DNA from: a virus
IMG/VR virus record: IMGVR_UViG_3300031251_000028
Span: 1 to 50,493 of that record
Length of the DNA stretch: 50,493 nt
Reading direction: 5' to 3' (one strand)
Position numbers and translations under genes: made by a program. The first letter of the stretch is position 1. The number at the start of each line of letters is the position of its first letter. Positions 1-6,705 of this stretch are shown one piece after another. Below the pieces are notes generated by a model. The model was given only the letters and a program-made list of their open reading frames with translations. It had not been told where the DNA came from and made no database searches.

Positions 1-1
1 C

Positions 2-124
2 GACATTATTGACACCCTGACCAACCACAAGATCGGCTGCCAGCAGGATCTTGAAGGGAAGTCTGATGCTTATCTGAACGACCTCAAAATGCAACTGGAA
101 AACGAGAAGGAGAAGGAAGCTTAA
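2..124 (+). CDS. C-terminal end of a truncated cassette gene, function unknown
   Basis: An open frame enters from the left edge and ends at TAA 122-124, giving about 40 residues of a charged, helix-rich C-terminus. The start lies outside the window and I recognise no family. The stop codon sits inside the R'' core (GCTTAAC) of the first attC-like site, the usual arrangement for the gene of an integron cassette. I therefore infer that it is the first visible cassette gene. Confidence 0.45.
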   Translation, partial: DIIDTLTNHKIGCQQDLEGKSDAYLNDLKMQLENEKEKEA

Positions 125-167
125 CGGCTTGAGTTGAGCCTGAATAGGCTCGAACGTTTGGTTATGC
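119..167 (+). other. attC-like recombination site 1
   Basis: R'' core GCTTAAC (119-125) and R' core GTTATGC (161-167) are inverted and pair except at one position. Between them, 133-140 (GTTGAGCC) pairs with GGCTC-AAC at 147-155. G152 is unpaired, like the extrahelical bases that mark the L' arm of integron attC sites. The loop is only 6 nt and the site 49 bp, so it is short for an attC. It lies exactly between the stop of one gene and the start of the next. Confidence 0.6.
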
Positions 168-191
168 GTTCGGGTGGATCGGAGCGAATCA

Positions 192-461
192 GTGACATGC
201 ATACCAATTAAAAACGGAATACTCTGCATTACTCCAACATTCAAGCCAGGTGATCTTCCGCCAGATGGATATTTAGCTTGGCACGAATGGGCGGAAGTTC
301 AGCGCAAGGCGGGTATAAAACAGGTTGATTGCGGGGTATGTGGCAAGGCGCAAACTCCACAAGAACTAAGTGGGCATGTGAAGACGTATGAAGCGAAGAA
401 CAAACAAGGCAATTCAGTGATGGTGACAGAGCCGATATGCAGCAAATGTTTTTACGCATAA
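192..461 (+). CDS. Small zinc-ribbon-like hypothetical protein (cassette gene)
   Basis: An 89-residue protein with a CxxC pair (CGVC) near the middle and a second (CSKC) near the C-terminus, so it probably binds one zinc. The segment GYLAWHEWAEVQ looks like small hypothetical proteins I recall from proteobacterial phages, but no function is known to me. GTG at 192 is preferred because GGAGCG lies 5 nt upstream; a GTG at 174 in the same frame lacks a ribosome site. The TAA stop lies inside the R'' core of the next attC-like site, and the start is 24 nt after the R' core of the previous one. The gene thus has the architecture of an integron cassette. Confidence 0.65.
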   Translation: MTCIPIKNGILCITPTFKPGDLPPDGYLAWHEWAEVQRKAGIKQVDCGVCGKAQTPQELSGHVKTYEAKNKQGNSVMVTEPICSKCFYA

Positions 462-519
462 CGGCTTGGGCGGTGAACCGCCAGGCCTCACCGGGCGGCT
501 TCCACCGTCCTGGTTAAAC
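456..519 (+). other. attC-like recombination site 2
   Basis: R'' GCATAAC (456-462) and R' GTTAAAC (513-519, matching GTTRRRY) bound a 64-bp site. The L'' arm GGTGAACCGCC (472-482) pairs fully with GGCGG-TTC-ACC in 494-506. This leaves C499 and C503 unpaired: two extrahelical bases on the L' side, as in bona fide attC hairpins. The spacer after R'' (GGCTTG) matches that of site 1. Confidence 0.7.
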
Positions 520-535
520 CAGCGAAAGGAAAGCC

Positions 536-604
536 ATGCAAGAATGTATTTTCACACTGGAAAGCATACGAGAATATCTAAAAATTACAGGGGGCTGGAT
601 ATGA
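536..604 (+). CDS. Possible 22-residue leader peptide
   Basis: A short frame with ATG at 536 has AAAGGA 5-10 nt upstream and ends at TGA 602-604, overlapping the ATG (601) of the next gene. This fits translational coupling. It begins 17 nt after the R' core of attC-like site 2, where a cassette gene is expected to start. It could equally be a decayed N-terminus, and there is no recognisable function. Confidence 0.35.
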   Translation: MQECIFTLESIREYLKITGGWI

Positions 605-1029
605 CCGGCGACATCGTTAAAAAAGAGGACATGACATACGGCAAACTTTCTGACCTAGAAATGGCATCCAAAGTGCGGATGCTGTTTAGAGACACTCTGG
701 AGCATGAAGCGGTCTGTTGTGGTGCGAGAGACAGGATTATGTATCTCAGCCAGCAGGTAGATCGGCTGGAGAATGAAGTTTCCGAACTGGCGCAGAATGT
801 GTGCGATTCATGCTCACCTGATAGCTACGGCTGGATATTCAACCGTGTGGAGGGTAAGGCTGCTTGTGTCTGCATGACGGAAGCTGAACCCTTCCAGATA
901 TTGAAAGCGGCGTTGGAAAAACTAGCGTGTCTTGGCAACGGTGATCGGGTCGGAAACAGTGACGGTAATATTATCGCTATTGAAGCATTAAGGGCAGTTC
1001 TCCCACTGGACTATGCAGAGTCGGTTTAA
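601..1029 (+). CDS. Hypothetical cassette protein
   Basis: A 142-residue protein. ATG 601 is chosen because AGGGGGC lies just upstream and the preceding mini-ORF stops on top of it; longer in-frame starts lack a ribosome site. The middle (residues 35-70) is predicted helical/coiled-coil with several cysteines, including CCGARD and a CDSC motif. I recognise no family. The TAA stop overlaps the R'' core of attC-like site 3, so it is interpreted as the gene of the second complete cassette. Confidence 0.55.
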   Translation: MTGDIVKKEDMTYGKLSDLEMASKVRMLFRDTLEHEAVCCGARDRIMYLSQQVDRLENEVSELAQNVCDSCSPDSYGWIFNRVEGKAACVCMTEAEPFQILKAALEKLACLGNGDRVGNSDGNIIAIEALRAVLPLDYAESV

Positions 1030-1084
1030 TGGCTTTAGCTGTGCGGCGAGCGCAGCGAAGACCGTCACCAGCGTTTTGTTATGA
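1024..1084 (+). other. attC-like recombination site 3
   Basis: R'' GTTTAAT (1024-1030) is degenerate at its last base; R' is GTTATGA (1078-1084). L'' GCTGTGCGG (1038-1046) pairs with CCG-CAC-AGC in 1062-1072, leaving T1065 and C1069 unpaired. This two-bulge pattern is the same as in the distant site at 48673-48732. The two also share 19 of 22 positions across the loop and arm region (1044-1065 versus 48692-48713). Confidence 0.6.
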
Positions 1085-1096
1085 CACGTAAGGAGG

Positions 1097-1646
1097 ATGA
1101 ACAAATTGAGATTATTAGATTTATTCTGTTGTAGCGGCGGTGCAGGGGTTGGCTACCACCGTGCGGGTTTTGATGTTGTCGGTGTGGACATCGACCATCA
1201 AGAGGAATACCCATTCGAGTTCGTGCAAGGAAACGCTTTGGAGTACGTGAAGGAACACGGCCACAAATTTGATGTGATTCACGCAAGCCCACCCTGCCAG
1301 CACTTTACGAAGTACAAAAACTGCCGCAAAGATATTGCCGAGCGGTACGAAGACCTCATTCAGCCGACAAGGGATGTGCTGCAAGCCAGCGGCAAACCGT
1401 ATGTAATGGAAAACGTGGTAGGGTCGCCACTGTTGGCACCGATAACCCTTTGCGGGTCAATGTTTGGGCTGGACGTGCGGCGGCACAGACTATTTGAGAG
1501 CAACATGGAGTTGACTCCGCCGAAGTGCGACCACACAGTATGGGAGCCGAATATGGATAACTGACCTCCGCAAATTGTCCGAAGCAATACCACCGGCATA
1601 CACGCGGTTTATTGGCGAACAGATGAAGCAACATTTAGTGACATAA
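1097..1646 (+). pseudogene. C5-cytosine DNA methyltransferase, frameshifted near its 3' end
   Basis: The main frame (1097-1564) shows C5-methyltransferase motifs: the SAM-binding LDLFCCSGGAGVGYHRAGF, the catalytic PPCQ of motif IV (SPPCQHFT), ENV of motif VI and RRHRLFES of motif VIII. The frame ends after WEPNMDN. The characteristic C-terminus (LRKLSEAIPPAYTRFIGEQ) continues in another frame from about 1560 and stops at TAA 1644-1646. Loss of an AC dinucleotide at about 1560 would explain this. The region before the junction is also shorter than in phage relatives I recall, so an internal deletion is possible. AAGGAGG touches ATG 1097; TTG 1106 is better spaced. The restored stop lies inside an R''-like ATAAC, supporting a cassette origin. 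No cognate restriction enzyme is visible. Confidence 0.75.
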
Positions 1647-1657
1647 CAATGATTATC
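1641..1657 (+). repeat. Half attC-like site / shared cassette boundary
   Basis: The methyltransferase frame stops in ACATAAC, an R''-like core, but no complete partner core follows. The 15 bp at 1643-1657 (ATAACAATGATTATC) recur exactly at 49636-49650, just after the other cassette gene. The sequence is nearly an inverted repeat. It may be an attC deletion remnant in which both L arms were lost. Confidence 0.45.
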
Positions 1658-1764
1658 CCGCTGATTTGGCCAAGTCAGTGAATACCACCATGATCTATAC
1701 CCACGTCATGCAAAAGAAATCGGCGGTGAAGAGTCCGCTGGACAGAATGTTGAGGGCAGCATGA
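1651..1764 (+). pseudogene. Relic of an integron integrase (IntI) C-terminus
   Basis: In the frame ending at TGA 1762-1764, the last ~30 codons read SVNTTMIYTHVM...VKSPLDRM. This is the end of integron integrases (IntI1 has DVSTTMIYTHVL...VRSPLDAL), including the nucleophilic tyrosine in TTMIYTHV. No other part of a recombinase lies upstream, so only the 3' end remains. It has the same orientation as the cassettes, whereas classical intI is divergent from them. Its stop overlaps the ATG of the next gene. A XerC/phage-type recombinase is an alternative, but the SPLD tail favours IntI. Confidence 0.7.
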
Positions 1765-1946
1765 TCGACGACAACCCACGAATCAAACTGATGATTGACA
1801 AGCTGGTTGACCAAGTTGCCCGTGGCCACATTGAAAACGATTGGGCAGAGCATTTCATCTTCGACATGAAAGAGAAGATCGACGGGCCTTATCCACTGAC
1901 CGAGAAGCAGATCGCCAAGCTGGAAGAGATATTCGAGAGGTACTGA
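1761..1946 (+). CDS. Small hypothetical phage protein
   Basis: A 61-residue, mostly helical and charged protein. Its ATG overlaps the TGA of the integrase relic, which suggests it was once coupled to it or that the junction formed immediately upstream. AGGGCAG before the start is a weak ribosome site. I recognise no family. It opens a close-packed rightward run of small early genes. Confidence 0.5.
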   Translation: MIDDNPRIKLMIDKLVDQVARGHIENDWAEHFIFDMKEKIDGPYPLTEKQIAKLEEIFERY

Positions 1947-1948
1947 CT

Positions 1949-2113
1949 ATGACAAACCCAATAACCCTACAGCGCAACCATTGCGGCAACTGCGACCACA
2001 AGCTGAAAAAGCAGACAGACCCCGAGTGCCGGGGATGTAACAGGCCGGGAATTTCGCCTTTCCCCAAATGGACGCCAGTACAAAATCAAAAATCCGAGAG
2101 GGCTTTTGTATGA
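1949..2113 (+). CDS. Small double-CxxC zinc-ribbon protein
   Basis: 54 residues with CGNC at 15-18 and CRGC about 17 residues later, a typical single zinc ribbon. ATG 1949 follows GAGAGG by 7 nt. The TGA stop overlaps the ATG of the next gene. Probably a nucleic-acid or protein-binding accessory factor, but nothing more specific can be said. Confidence 0.55.
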   Translation: MTNPITLQRNHCGNCDHKLKKQTDPECRGCNRPGISPFPKWTPVQNQKSERAFV

Positions 2114-2394
2114 GCAACATGACCAACATCGAACTTCAAGTAATCCAGAATCGCACGAAACTTGACGGCCCGAGCATGGCTCTCTGCATGGGCGTGGATT
2201 ACGAGCATTACCGCCGTTTGTACTATGGGACAGCCGCTATTTCCGAAAGGGAAGCCCGTTCCGCTATGGAGATCGACAAGATCAACACGGAGTTTATGGA
2301 CCGCCGATACCACCGGGACGACGAGTGCGGCAAGGAGATTTGCGCGAAATATCCCGGTGGCATCGTTTCGGCTCCGGTGGAGGCGTTGACATGA
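2110..2394 (+). CDS. Small HTH-like regulatory protein
   Basis: 94 residues beginning at ATG 2110, which overlaps the upstream TGA (GTATGA). The centre has the spacing of an XRE/Cro-type helix-turn-helix: LDGPSMALCMGVDYEHYRR with YYGTAAISEREA after it. DNA binding is therefore inferred, not certain. The protein lies in an operon with a zinc ribbon protein upstream and a cysteine-cluster protein downstream (ATGA overlap), consistent with an early accessory regulator. Confidence 0.5.
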   Translation: MSNMTNIELQVIQNRTKLDGPSMALCMGVDYEHYRRLYYGTAAISEREARSAMEIDKINTEFMDRRYHRDDECGKEICAKYPGGIVSAPVEALT

Positions 2395-2696
2395 TCGTCC
2401 CATGCAACGGCTGTACTCTCTGCTGCGTCAACGACGCTATTAGGCTACTCCCCGCTGACAGATTCAGAGTTTACAAAACCGAACCCCACGAACATTTTAG
2501 GGGTGAGTTAATGCTTGCCCATAAGCCAAACGGGGAATGCGTCTACCTGGGAGAATACGGTTGCATCATCCAAGACCGCAAGCCCCAGATGTGCCGGGAG
2601 ATGGACTGCCGAAGAGTAGCGAAGGGTATTACCAAGAAACAAGCCAAACAAAACGGGATTCTGCGCATCTGGAATAAAGGCAGGTCGATGATATGA
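2391..2696 (+). CDS. YkgJ-type cysteine-cluster protein
   Basis: 101 residues with the CxxCxxCC cluster (CNGCTLCC at 5-12) followed by YGCIIQDRKPQMCREMDCR. This matches the YkgJ-like family of putative zinc/iron-binding proteins. Phages often carry single-domain copies; the function is unknown. Start and stop both overlap neighbouring genes (ATGA), so it is translated as part of the operon. Confidence 0.7.
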   Translation: MIVPCNGCTLCCVNDAIRLLPADRFRVYKTEPHEHFRGELMLAHKPNGECVYLGEYGCIIQDRKPQMCREMDCRRVAKGITKKQAKQNGILRIWNKGRSMI

Positions 2697-3193
2697 GAAT
2701 GTCCGAGAGGGATCTTTCTGATTATACACGCCGGTATGCTGGCACTCCTGACTCTCTTCATCAGGCGATAACAGCGGCCAACGCAAAGGCGACGCCAAAG
2801 AAACGCGCCTCTGCCTTTAAACATGCTGTCCAGTACGGACGGCACACGATCAATCTGACAGATGAAGGTCTAGAACAGTACACCGTAGCTCAATGGCTCC
2901 GCTGGAAGGGATACAAGTTCCTGCATATCCCAAACGAGCGCAAGTGCAGCTTTTTGGAAGGAATCATGCTGAAGATGCTCGGGCTCGAACCGGGGGCCGC
3001 TGATTTCCTGATATTCTCCACACCTCCAAATTTCGCGTTTAAGGGTGTCGCGCTGGAAATGAAGAGTCTCACCGGGACGGCAACAGCGAATCAGCAGGAG
3101 TGGCACGCTGGCATGTCTGCCATAGGGTGGCTGACGTGTATCGCGCAGGGAAGTAAAACCGCAATCTCGTTTTTGGAAAACCATGGCTACTGA
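2693..3193 (+). CDS. VRR-NUC domain nuclease
   Basis: 166 residues. The C-terminal half has the PD-(D/E)XK-type VRR-NUC signature: HIPNERKC, then GLEPGAADFLIF (catalytic Asp), then VALEMKSLTGTATANQQEWH (the ExK-like pair E-x-K with a following Gln). The C-terminus WLTCIAQG also fits. In phages such proteins act as structure-specific nucleases or Holliday junction resolvase-like enzymes during replication and recombination. The N-terminal ~55 residues are basic and unassigned. Confidence 0.8.
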   Translation: MRMSERDLSDYTRRYAGTPDSLHQAITAANAKATPKKRASAFKHAVQYGRHTINLTDEGLEQYTVAQWLRWKGYKFLHIPNERKCSFLEGIMLKMLGLEPGAADFLIFSTPPNFAFKGVALEMKSLTGTATANQQEWHAGMSAIGWLTCIAQGSKTAISFLENHGY

Positions 3194-3353
3194 AATCAGA
3201 ACCACCACCCTGAGAGACGCCGAGCGCTACCAATACGAAATGGTGCGCCGGATGGAAAAGAACCCGGCAGCGATAGAGCAGGACCACTACATGACCCGCT
3301 ACATCCTGGAGATCATCCAGGACCGTATTGCGGAAAAGGATAAAGGGAAATAA
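3183..3353 (+). CDS. Small hypothetical protein
   Basis: A 56-residue frame with ATG 3183 overlapping the end of the nuclease gene. Its TAA (3351-3353) overlaps the ATG of the helicase-methyltransferase gene. It is charged and helical, with no recognisable domain. The tight overlaps on both sides argue that it is a real coupled gene. Confidence 0.55.
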   Translation: MATEIRTTTLRDAERYQYEMVRRMEKNPAAIEQDHYMTRYILEIIQDRIAEKDKGK

Positions 3354-5854
3354 TGGATTACATCGAATTTCTGAAATCCAAGATCGAGATAGCCAAGGAC
3401 ACCGGGTTCATCATCAAGCCGGAAGAGGTCAACCCGGTTATGAAGCCCCATGCGAGGGATGCGGTTGTATGGGCGGTCAAAGGAGGGCGCCGGGCGCTGT
3501 TCGAGTCATTCGGCCTCGCTAAGACCAGCCAGCAGCTTGAATTTGCCCGTATCGTTTCAGCGCGGGAAAAAGGCCGGGCGCTGATCGTGCTCCCCCTTGG
3601 CGTCAAGCAGGAGTTTGTGCAGGATGCTGTTCACCTACTCGGAATGAAGGGTCCGCCCTATGTGCGGAACATGGCCGAGGTATCGGCTGCGGAACATTCC
3701 ATTGTTCTGACCAATTACGAGCGCGTCCGCGACGGCGACATTGACCCGAAGAAGTTCACGGCAGCATCCAGCCTTGACGAAGCATCGGTGCTCAGGTCAT
3801 TCGGCAGCAAAACATACCAGACGTTCCTGGATCTGTTCAAGGGTGTGCCGTACAAGCTCGTTGCTACGGCCACGCCATCACCCAACAAGTACAAGGAACT
3901 GATCCATTATGCCGGATATCTGGAGGCGATGGACACCGGGCAGGCCTTGACGCGGTTCTTTCAACGTGACAGCACGCAGGCGAACAACCTCACGCTTTAC
4001 AAACACAAGGAAGAGGAGTTCTGGTTGTGGGTTTCCACCTGGGCACTGTTCGTTACCAAGCCGTCCGACCTTGGCCATTCTGATGAAGGCTACGACCTGC
4101 CCCCCATGGAAGTCATTTACCATGAGGTACCGGTAGACCACCTGGCAGGACCTGCCGAGAAGGACGGGCAAACCAAGCTATTCAGGGACGCAGCCGAAGG
4201 ACTTAAAGAAGCGGCTCGGGAGAAGCGGGACAGTATTGACACGCGCATTGACAAGATGATGGAGATCATCACCGCTGCGCCGGACGACCATTTCATAATC
4301 TGGCACGACCTGGAAGCGGAGCGTCACGCTATCAAGAAGGCCTTGCCCGAGGCGATGGAGGTGTACGGGACGCAAGACTTGGATATCAGGGAACAACGGA
4401 CTATCGACTTTTCCCATGGCCGGATCAAGTACCTCGCGACGAAACCTGAGATATCAGGATCAGGCTGCAACTTCCAGCGGCATTGCCATAAGGCCATATT
4501 CCTGGGCATCGGGTACAAGTTTAACGATTTCGTGCAGGCCATCCACCGCGTATATCGGTTTCTCCAGACGGAGAAAGTAGAGATCCACATCATCTATACT
4601 GAGAGCGAACGCGCCATCCTCGAAGCTCTGCTCAAAAAATGGAAGCAGCATGATTACCTCGTCGGCAAGATGACCGACATCATTAAGCAGTATGGACTAT
4701 CCACTACATCCGTGATCGACAAACTGGCGCGGAAGATAGGAGTCAACCGAGTGAAGATAGAAGGCCAGCACTTTACGGCAGTCAACAACGACTGCGTTCT
4801 GGAAACCTCACAGATGCCAGATAACAGCATCGACCTAATTCATACCTCCATCCCGTTCAGCAACCATTACGAATATACCCCGTCATACAACGATTTCGGC
4901 CATAACGAGAATAATCAGCGGTTTTTCGACCAGATGGATTTCCTCACCGATAACCTGCTTCGCATTCTCAAACCCGGTCGGGTGTTTGCCTGCCACGTCA
5001 AAGATCGCGTCATGTTCGGCAATGCCACCGGTACCGGTATGCCAACCATCGACCCGTTCCATGTGGACTGCATCAATCACTACCGCGATCACGGCTTTCA
5101 GTATTTCGGCATGATTACCGTCATTACCGACGTGGTGAAGGAGAATAACCAGACCTACCGCCTGGGCTGGACAGAGCAGTGCAAGGACGGCTCTAAAATG
5201 GGCGTCGGTTGTCCTGAATACGTACTGTTATTCCGCAAGTTACCTACCGATACCTCAACCGCTTATGCAGATGTGACCGTGACGAAAACGAAAGAAGAAT
5301 ATACCCGAGCTCAGTGGCAGCTTGACGCCCATGCTTTTTGGCGATCATCCGGCAACCGGCTAGTGAATAAAGACGAGCTGGCCAGCATAGACACCAGCAA
5401 CCTGCAGCGCGTGTACCGCGAGTTCAGCCGGGAGACGGTCTACAGTTACGAGGATCATGTTGCCCTGGCAAAGAAGCTGGATTCTGATGGCCGGCTGCCG
5501 GCGACCTTCATGGTGGTAGCCCCCGGGTCCTGGACCGACGAAGTATGGGACGACATCAACCGGATGAGAACCCTGAACAGCGAACAGGTCCGGCGCAACT
5601 TACAGATGCACGTCTGCCCCCTGCAATTCGACATCGTGGAGCGAATTATCAACCGGTTCAGCAATAAGGGCGAAATGGTCTTTGACCCGTTCGGAGGTAT
5701 CGGTACCGTCCCATACATGGCGATTAAGGCCGGGCGCAAGGGCTACATGACCGAGCTCAATAGCGACTATTTCCGGGATGCTATCGGGTACCTGCAGGCG
5801 GCAGAGAAAGAGGTGGATATGCCGAGTCTGTTTGACTTAATGGAGGCCGCTTAA
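3353..5854 (+). CDS. Helicase-DNA methyltransferase fusion
   Basis: 833 residues. The N-terminal ~450 resemble an SF2 helicase: a degenerate Walker A (FGLAKTSQ at ~52-59, normally GLGKT), DEAS Walker B (~141), TATPSP motif III (~172) and QAIHRVYRF motif VI (~396). The C-terminal part is an amino-methyltransferase of the permuted type. Motif IV reads TSIPF (~498) instead of DPPY/SPPY, and motif I is FDPFGGIGT (~777). Phages carry similar fused proteins, so self-methylation of phage DNA is likely; whether the helicase half is an active translocase is unclear given the Ala in Walker A. It resembles a restriction-modification Res-Mod arrangement, but no nuclease domain is evident. Confidence 0.8.
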   Translation: MDYIEFLKSKIEIAKDTGFIIKPEEVNPVMKPHARDAVVWAVKGGRRALFESFGLAKTSQQLEFARIVSAREKGRALIVLPLGVKQEFVQDAVHLLGMKGPPYVRNMAEVSAAEHSIVLTNYERVRDGDIDPKKFTAASSLDEASVLRSFGSKTYQTFLDLFKGVPYKLVATATPSPNKYKELIHYAGYLEAMDTGQALTRFFQRDSTQANNLTLYKHKEEEFWLWVSTWALFVTKPSDLGHSDEGYDLPPMEVIYHEVPVDHLAGPAEKDGQTKLFRDAAEGLKEAAREKRDSIDTRIDKMMEIITAAPDDHFIIWHDLEAERHAIKKALPEAMEVYGTQDLDIREQRTIDFSHGRIKYLATKPEISGSGCNFQRHCHKAIFLGIGYKFNDFVQAIHRVYRFLQTEKVEIHIIYTESERAILEALLKKWKQHDYLVGKMTDIIKQYGLSTTSVIDKLARKIGVNRVKIEGQHFTAVNNDCVLETSQMPDNSIDLIHTSIPFSNHYEYTPSYNDFGHNENNQRFFDQMDFLTDNLLRILKPGRVFACHVKDRVMFGNATGTGMPTIDPFHVDCINHYRDHGFQYFGMITVITDVVKENNQTYRLGWTEQCKDGSKMGVGCPEYVLLFRKLPTDTSTAYADVTVTKTKEEYTRAQWQLDAHAFWRSSGNRLVNKDELASIDTSNLQRVYREFSRETVYSYEDHVALAKKLDSDGRLPATFMVVAPGSWTDEVWDDINRMRTLNSEQVRRNLQMHVCPLQFDIVERIINRFSNKGEMVFDPFGGIGTVPYMAIKAGRKGYMTELNSDYFRDAIGYLQAAEKEVDMPSLFDLMEAA

Positions 5855-5886
5855 ACCACTGAACCCACTCGAAGGGATGAAATGAT

Positions 5887-6705
5887 ATGGCGAGGCCAAG
5901 AAAAGCAGTTGTTGATTATTTCCCGCATGACACGACACACCGCAAAACCATCTACATCCTTGAAAGTCGCTGGGGCAACGACGGCTACGCAGCATGGTTC
6001 AAACTGCTTGAGCAATTAGGGAAGTCCAACGGCCATTATCTGGACTGTCGGAATAAAACTGATCTGATGTATCTCGCCTCCAAATTATTCGTTTCTGAAC
6101 AGGTATTTACCGACATTATGGACACGCTCGCAAACCTTGATGCAATCGACAGGGGTTTATGGCGTCATAAACTGGTTTATTGCCAACATTTTGTCGATAG
6201 AGTTGCCGATGCCTACCGGAGGAGGAAGGAAGTACTACCCACTCGAGACATGGTGATCAATGCTTCCGGGATAGTTATTGACGACATAAACAAGGTTATT
6301 GACGACATATTGCCCCTTAACTCAGACAATAATCCGCAAAGGGAAAGGGAAAAGGAAAAGGAAAGGGAAAGGGAAAAGGAAATAAAATCTACAGCAGCAG
6401 CCGAACCCAAACTTTCCGTTTCCGAAATCCAGTCCCTCATGTCGAAACACCTGGGGAGGTTAACGGTCTCAGGCGGTCAGATCGAGACCATCCGGAAGAT
6501 GAGCAACACACATCCGCCTGACTTGATAACCAAAGCCTTTGAAGCTGCGGGGGGAGCCGGGGCAGATCGTTTGAATTGGGTGGTAAAGTGGCTGGAAGAC
6601 CCGAAGAACAGAGGCAGCGGTGTGTCTGCCAGAGAATCCGAGCGTGACCGTATCCTCAGGGAAAACGAAGAATCAGCCAGAGAATCGGTGATGAGGGCTA
6701 TATGA
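5887..6705 (+). CDS. O-like replication initiator (DUF4373-type N-terminus)
   Basis: 272 residues. Residues 1-~115 (ARPRKAVVDYFPHDT...KTIYILESRWGNDGYAAWFKLLEQL) match the DUF4373/Lin1244-like N-terminal DNA-binding domain of phage replication proteins. A low-complexity RE/KE linker (~152-165) separates it from a helical C-terminal domain of the kind that contacts helicase or loader. The next gene starts inside its stop (ATGA). Direct 15-bp repeats and a polypurine tract lie within the gene, as in lambda O, where the origin is inside the initiator gene. The role as initiator is inferred from domain and position. Confidence 0.7.
   Translation: MARPRKAVVDYFPHDTTHRKTIYILESRWGNDGYAAWFKLLEQLGKSNGHYLDCRNKTDLMYLASKLFVSEQVFTDIMDTLANLDAIDRGLWRHKLVYCQHFVDRVADAYRRRKEVLPTRDMVINASGIVIDDINKVIDDILPLNSDNNPQREREKEKEREREKEIKSTAAAEPKLSVSEIQSLMSKHLGRLTVSGGQIETIRKMSNTHPPDLITKAFEAAGGAGADRLNWVVKWLEDPKNRGSGVSARESERDRILRENEESARESVMRAI
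6274..6390 (+). other. Putative phage replication origin inside the initiator gene
   Basis: Two exact copies of GTTATTGACGACATA begin at 6274 and 6295, 21 bp apart (two helical turns). They are followed by a polypurine tract of GGGAAA/GGAAAA units at about 6338-6390. The repeats encode VIDDI twice and the tract encodes the RE/KE linker. Iterons plus an asymmetric tract in the middle of an initiator gene resemble lambdoid origins. Confidence 0.4.

Noticed and set aside
466-600. N-terminal extension of the gene starting at 601
   Set aside because: The extension covers the attC-like site and its sequence is not protein-like; a ribosome site supports 601.
1097-5854. Restriction-modification system
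   Set aside because: Two methyltransferase-type genes are present, but no restriction endonuclease domain was found nearby; the VRR-NUC protein is better explained by replication or recombination.
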